Source: an uncultured Clostridia bacterium (GTDB taxonomy: Bacteria; Bacillota; Clostridia; TANB77; CAG-508). From it: DNA of 21,822 nucleotides. Location of the stretch: NCBI GenBank assembly GCA_934167685.1, contig CAKPLQ010000026.1:1-21822 (forward strand). The letters run 5' to 3'. A model generated the notes under the pieces. The model was not told the DNA's origin. It did no database searches and saw only the letters and a list, made by a program, of their open reading frames with translations. Shown here in pieces: positions 21,785-21,822 of the stretch. The position numbers were made by a program, and so were the translations under genes. Position 1 is the first letter of the stretch. Each line of letters opens with the position of its first letter.

Positions 21785-21822
21785 ATGGCAAAATGTATAA
21801 TTTCAGAAGGAAAAACAACAGC
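21785..21822 (+). CDS. jag: start of Jag/KhpB RNA-binding protein, cut by the window edge
   Basis: The visible part is the first twelve codons, MAKCIISEGKTT. The E-G-K-T start is typical of the N-terminal Jag domain, and jag normally follows yidC. A GAGGAGG SD precedes the ATG within the end of yidC. The call rests on this short match and on gene order. Confidence 0.7.
   Translation, partial: MAKCIISEGKTT

Overview
The window is very AT-rich DNA from a low-GC Bacillota (Firmicutes) chromosome, most likely an uncultured Clostridia-like lineage, centred on the replication origin. The evidence is the order jag-yidC-yidD-rnpA-rpmH | oriC | dnaA-dnaN-recF-gyrB, two clusters of DnaA boxes flanking dnaA, Gram-positive Shine-Dalgarno (SD) sequences, a DnaD/DnaI-type helicase-loading pair and a PrgI/VirB4-type secretion apparatus. 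No tRNA, rRNA, CRISPR array, transposase, integrase or relaxase was seen.

Layout from left to right. (1) 1-409: the start of a SipW-type exported protein on the minus strand and a divergent promoter region. (2) 410-3888: a plus-strand operon with a small membrane protein, a VirD4-like coupling ATPase, a pilin-like protein, a VirB6-like membrane protein and a PrgI-like protein, ending in a terminator. (3) 3899-6126: dnaD and dnaI/dnaC behind their own promoter and a doubly folded leader, ending in a two-way terminator shared with gyrA. (4) 6141-8653: gyrA with its promoter. (5) 8667-9410: a small unknown gene and a divergent XRE regulator. (6) 9419-12660: a minus-strand operon with a TraC-like protein, a VirB4 ATPase and a 231-residue unknown protein, driven by a strong promoter that has tandem Spo0A-box-like sites. 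(7) 12691-13206: a gene-free stretch that folds on the plus strand into a large multi-helix RNA closed by a 19-bp helix, with its own promoter and terminator. (8) 13211-19607: gyrB, recF, dnaN and dnaA on the minus strand, with an origin region (DnaA boxes and a DnaA-trio) between dnaA and dnaN. (9) 19630-21822: a second DnaA-box cluster, then rpmH, rnpA, yidD, yidC and the start of jag.

The two secretion operons (2 and 6) together make a minimal type IV secretion apparatus: coupling protein, pilin, inner-membrane channel, PrgI and VirB4. No DNA-processing partner is present in the window. They sit on opposite strands on either side of dnaD-dnaI-gyrA, and operon 6 plus the RNA separates gyrB from gyrA, which are usually adjacent in Firmicutes. 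Three of the secretion genes (VirD4-, TraC- and VirB4-like) have no usable ATG/GTG/TTG start, but each has an ATA codon, in two cases directly and in the third directly or one codon later followed by AAA, at ideal distance from a good SD. The large RNA and the shared AUA starts are the most unusual features of the window.
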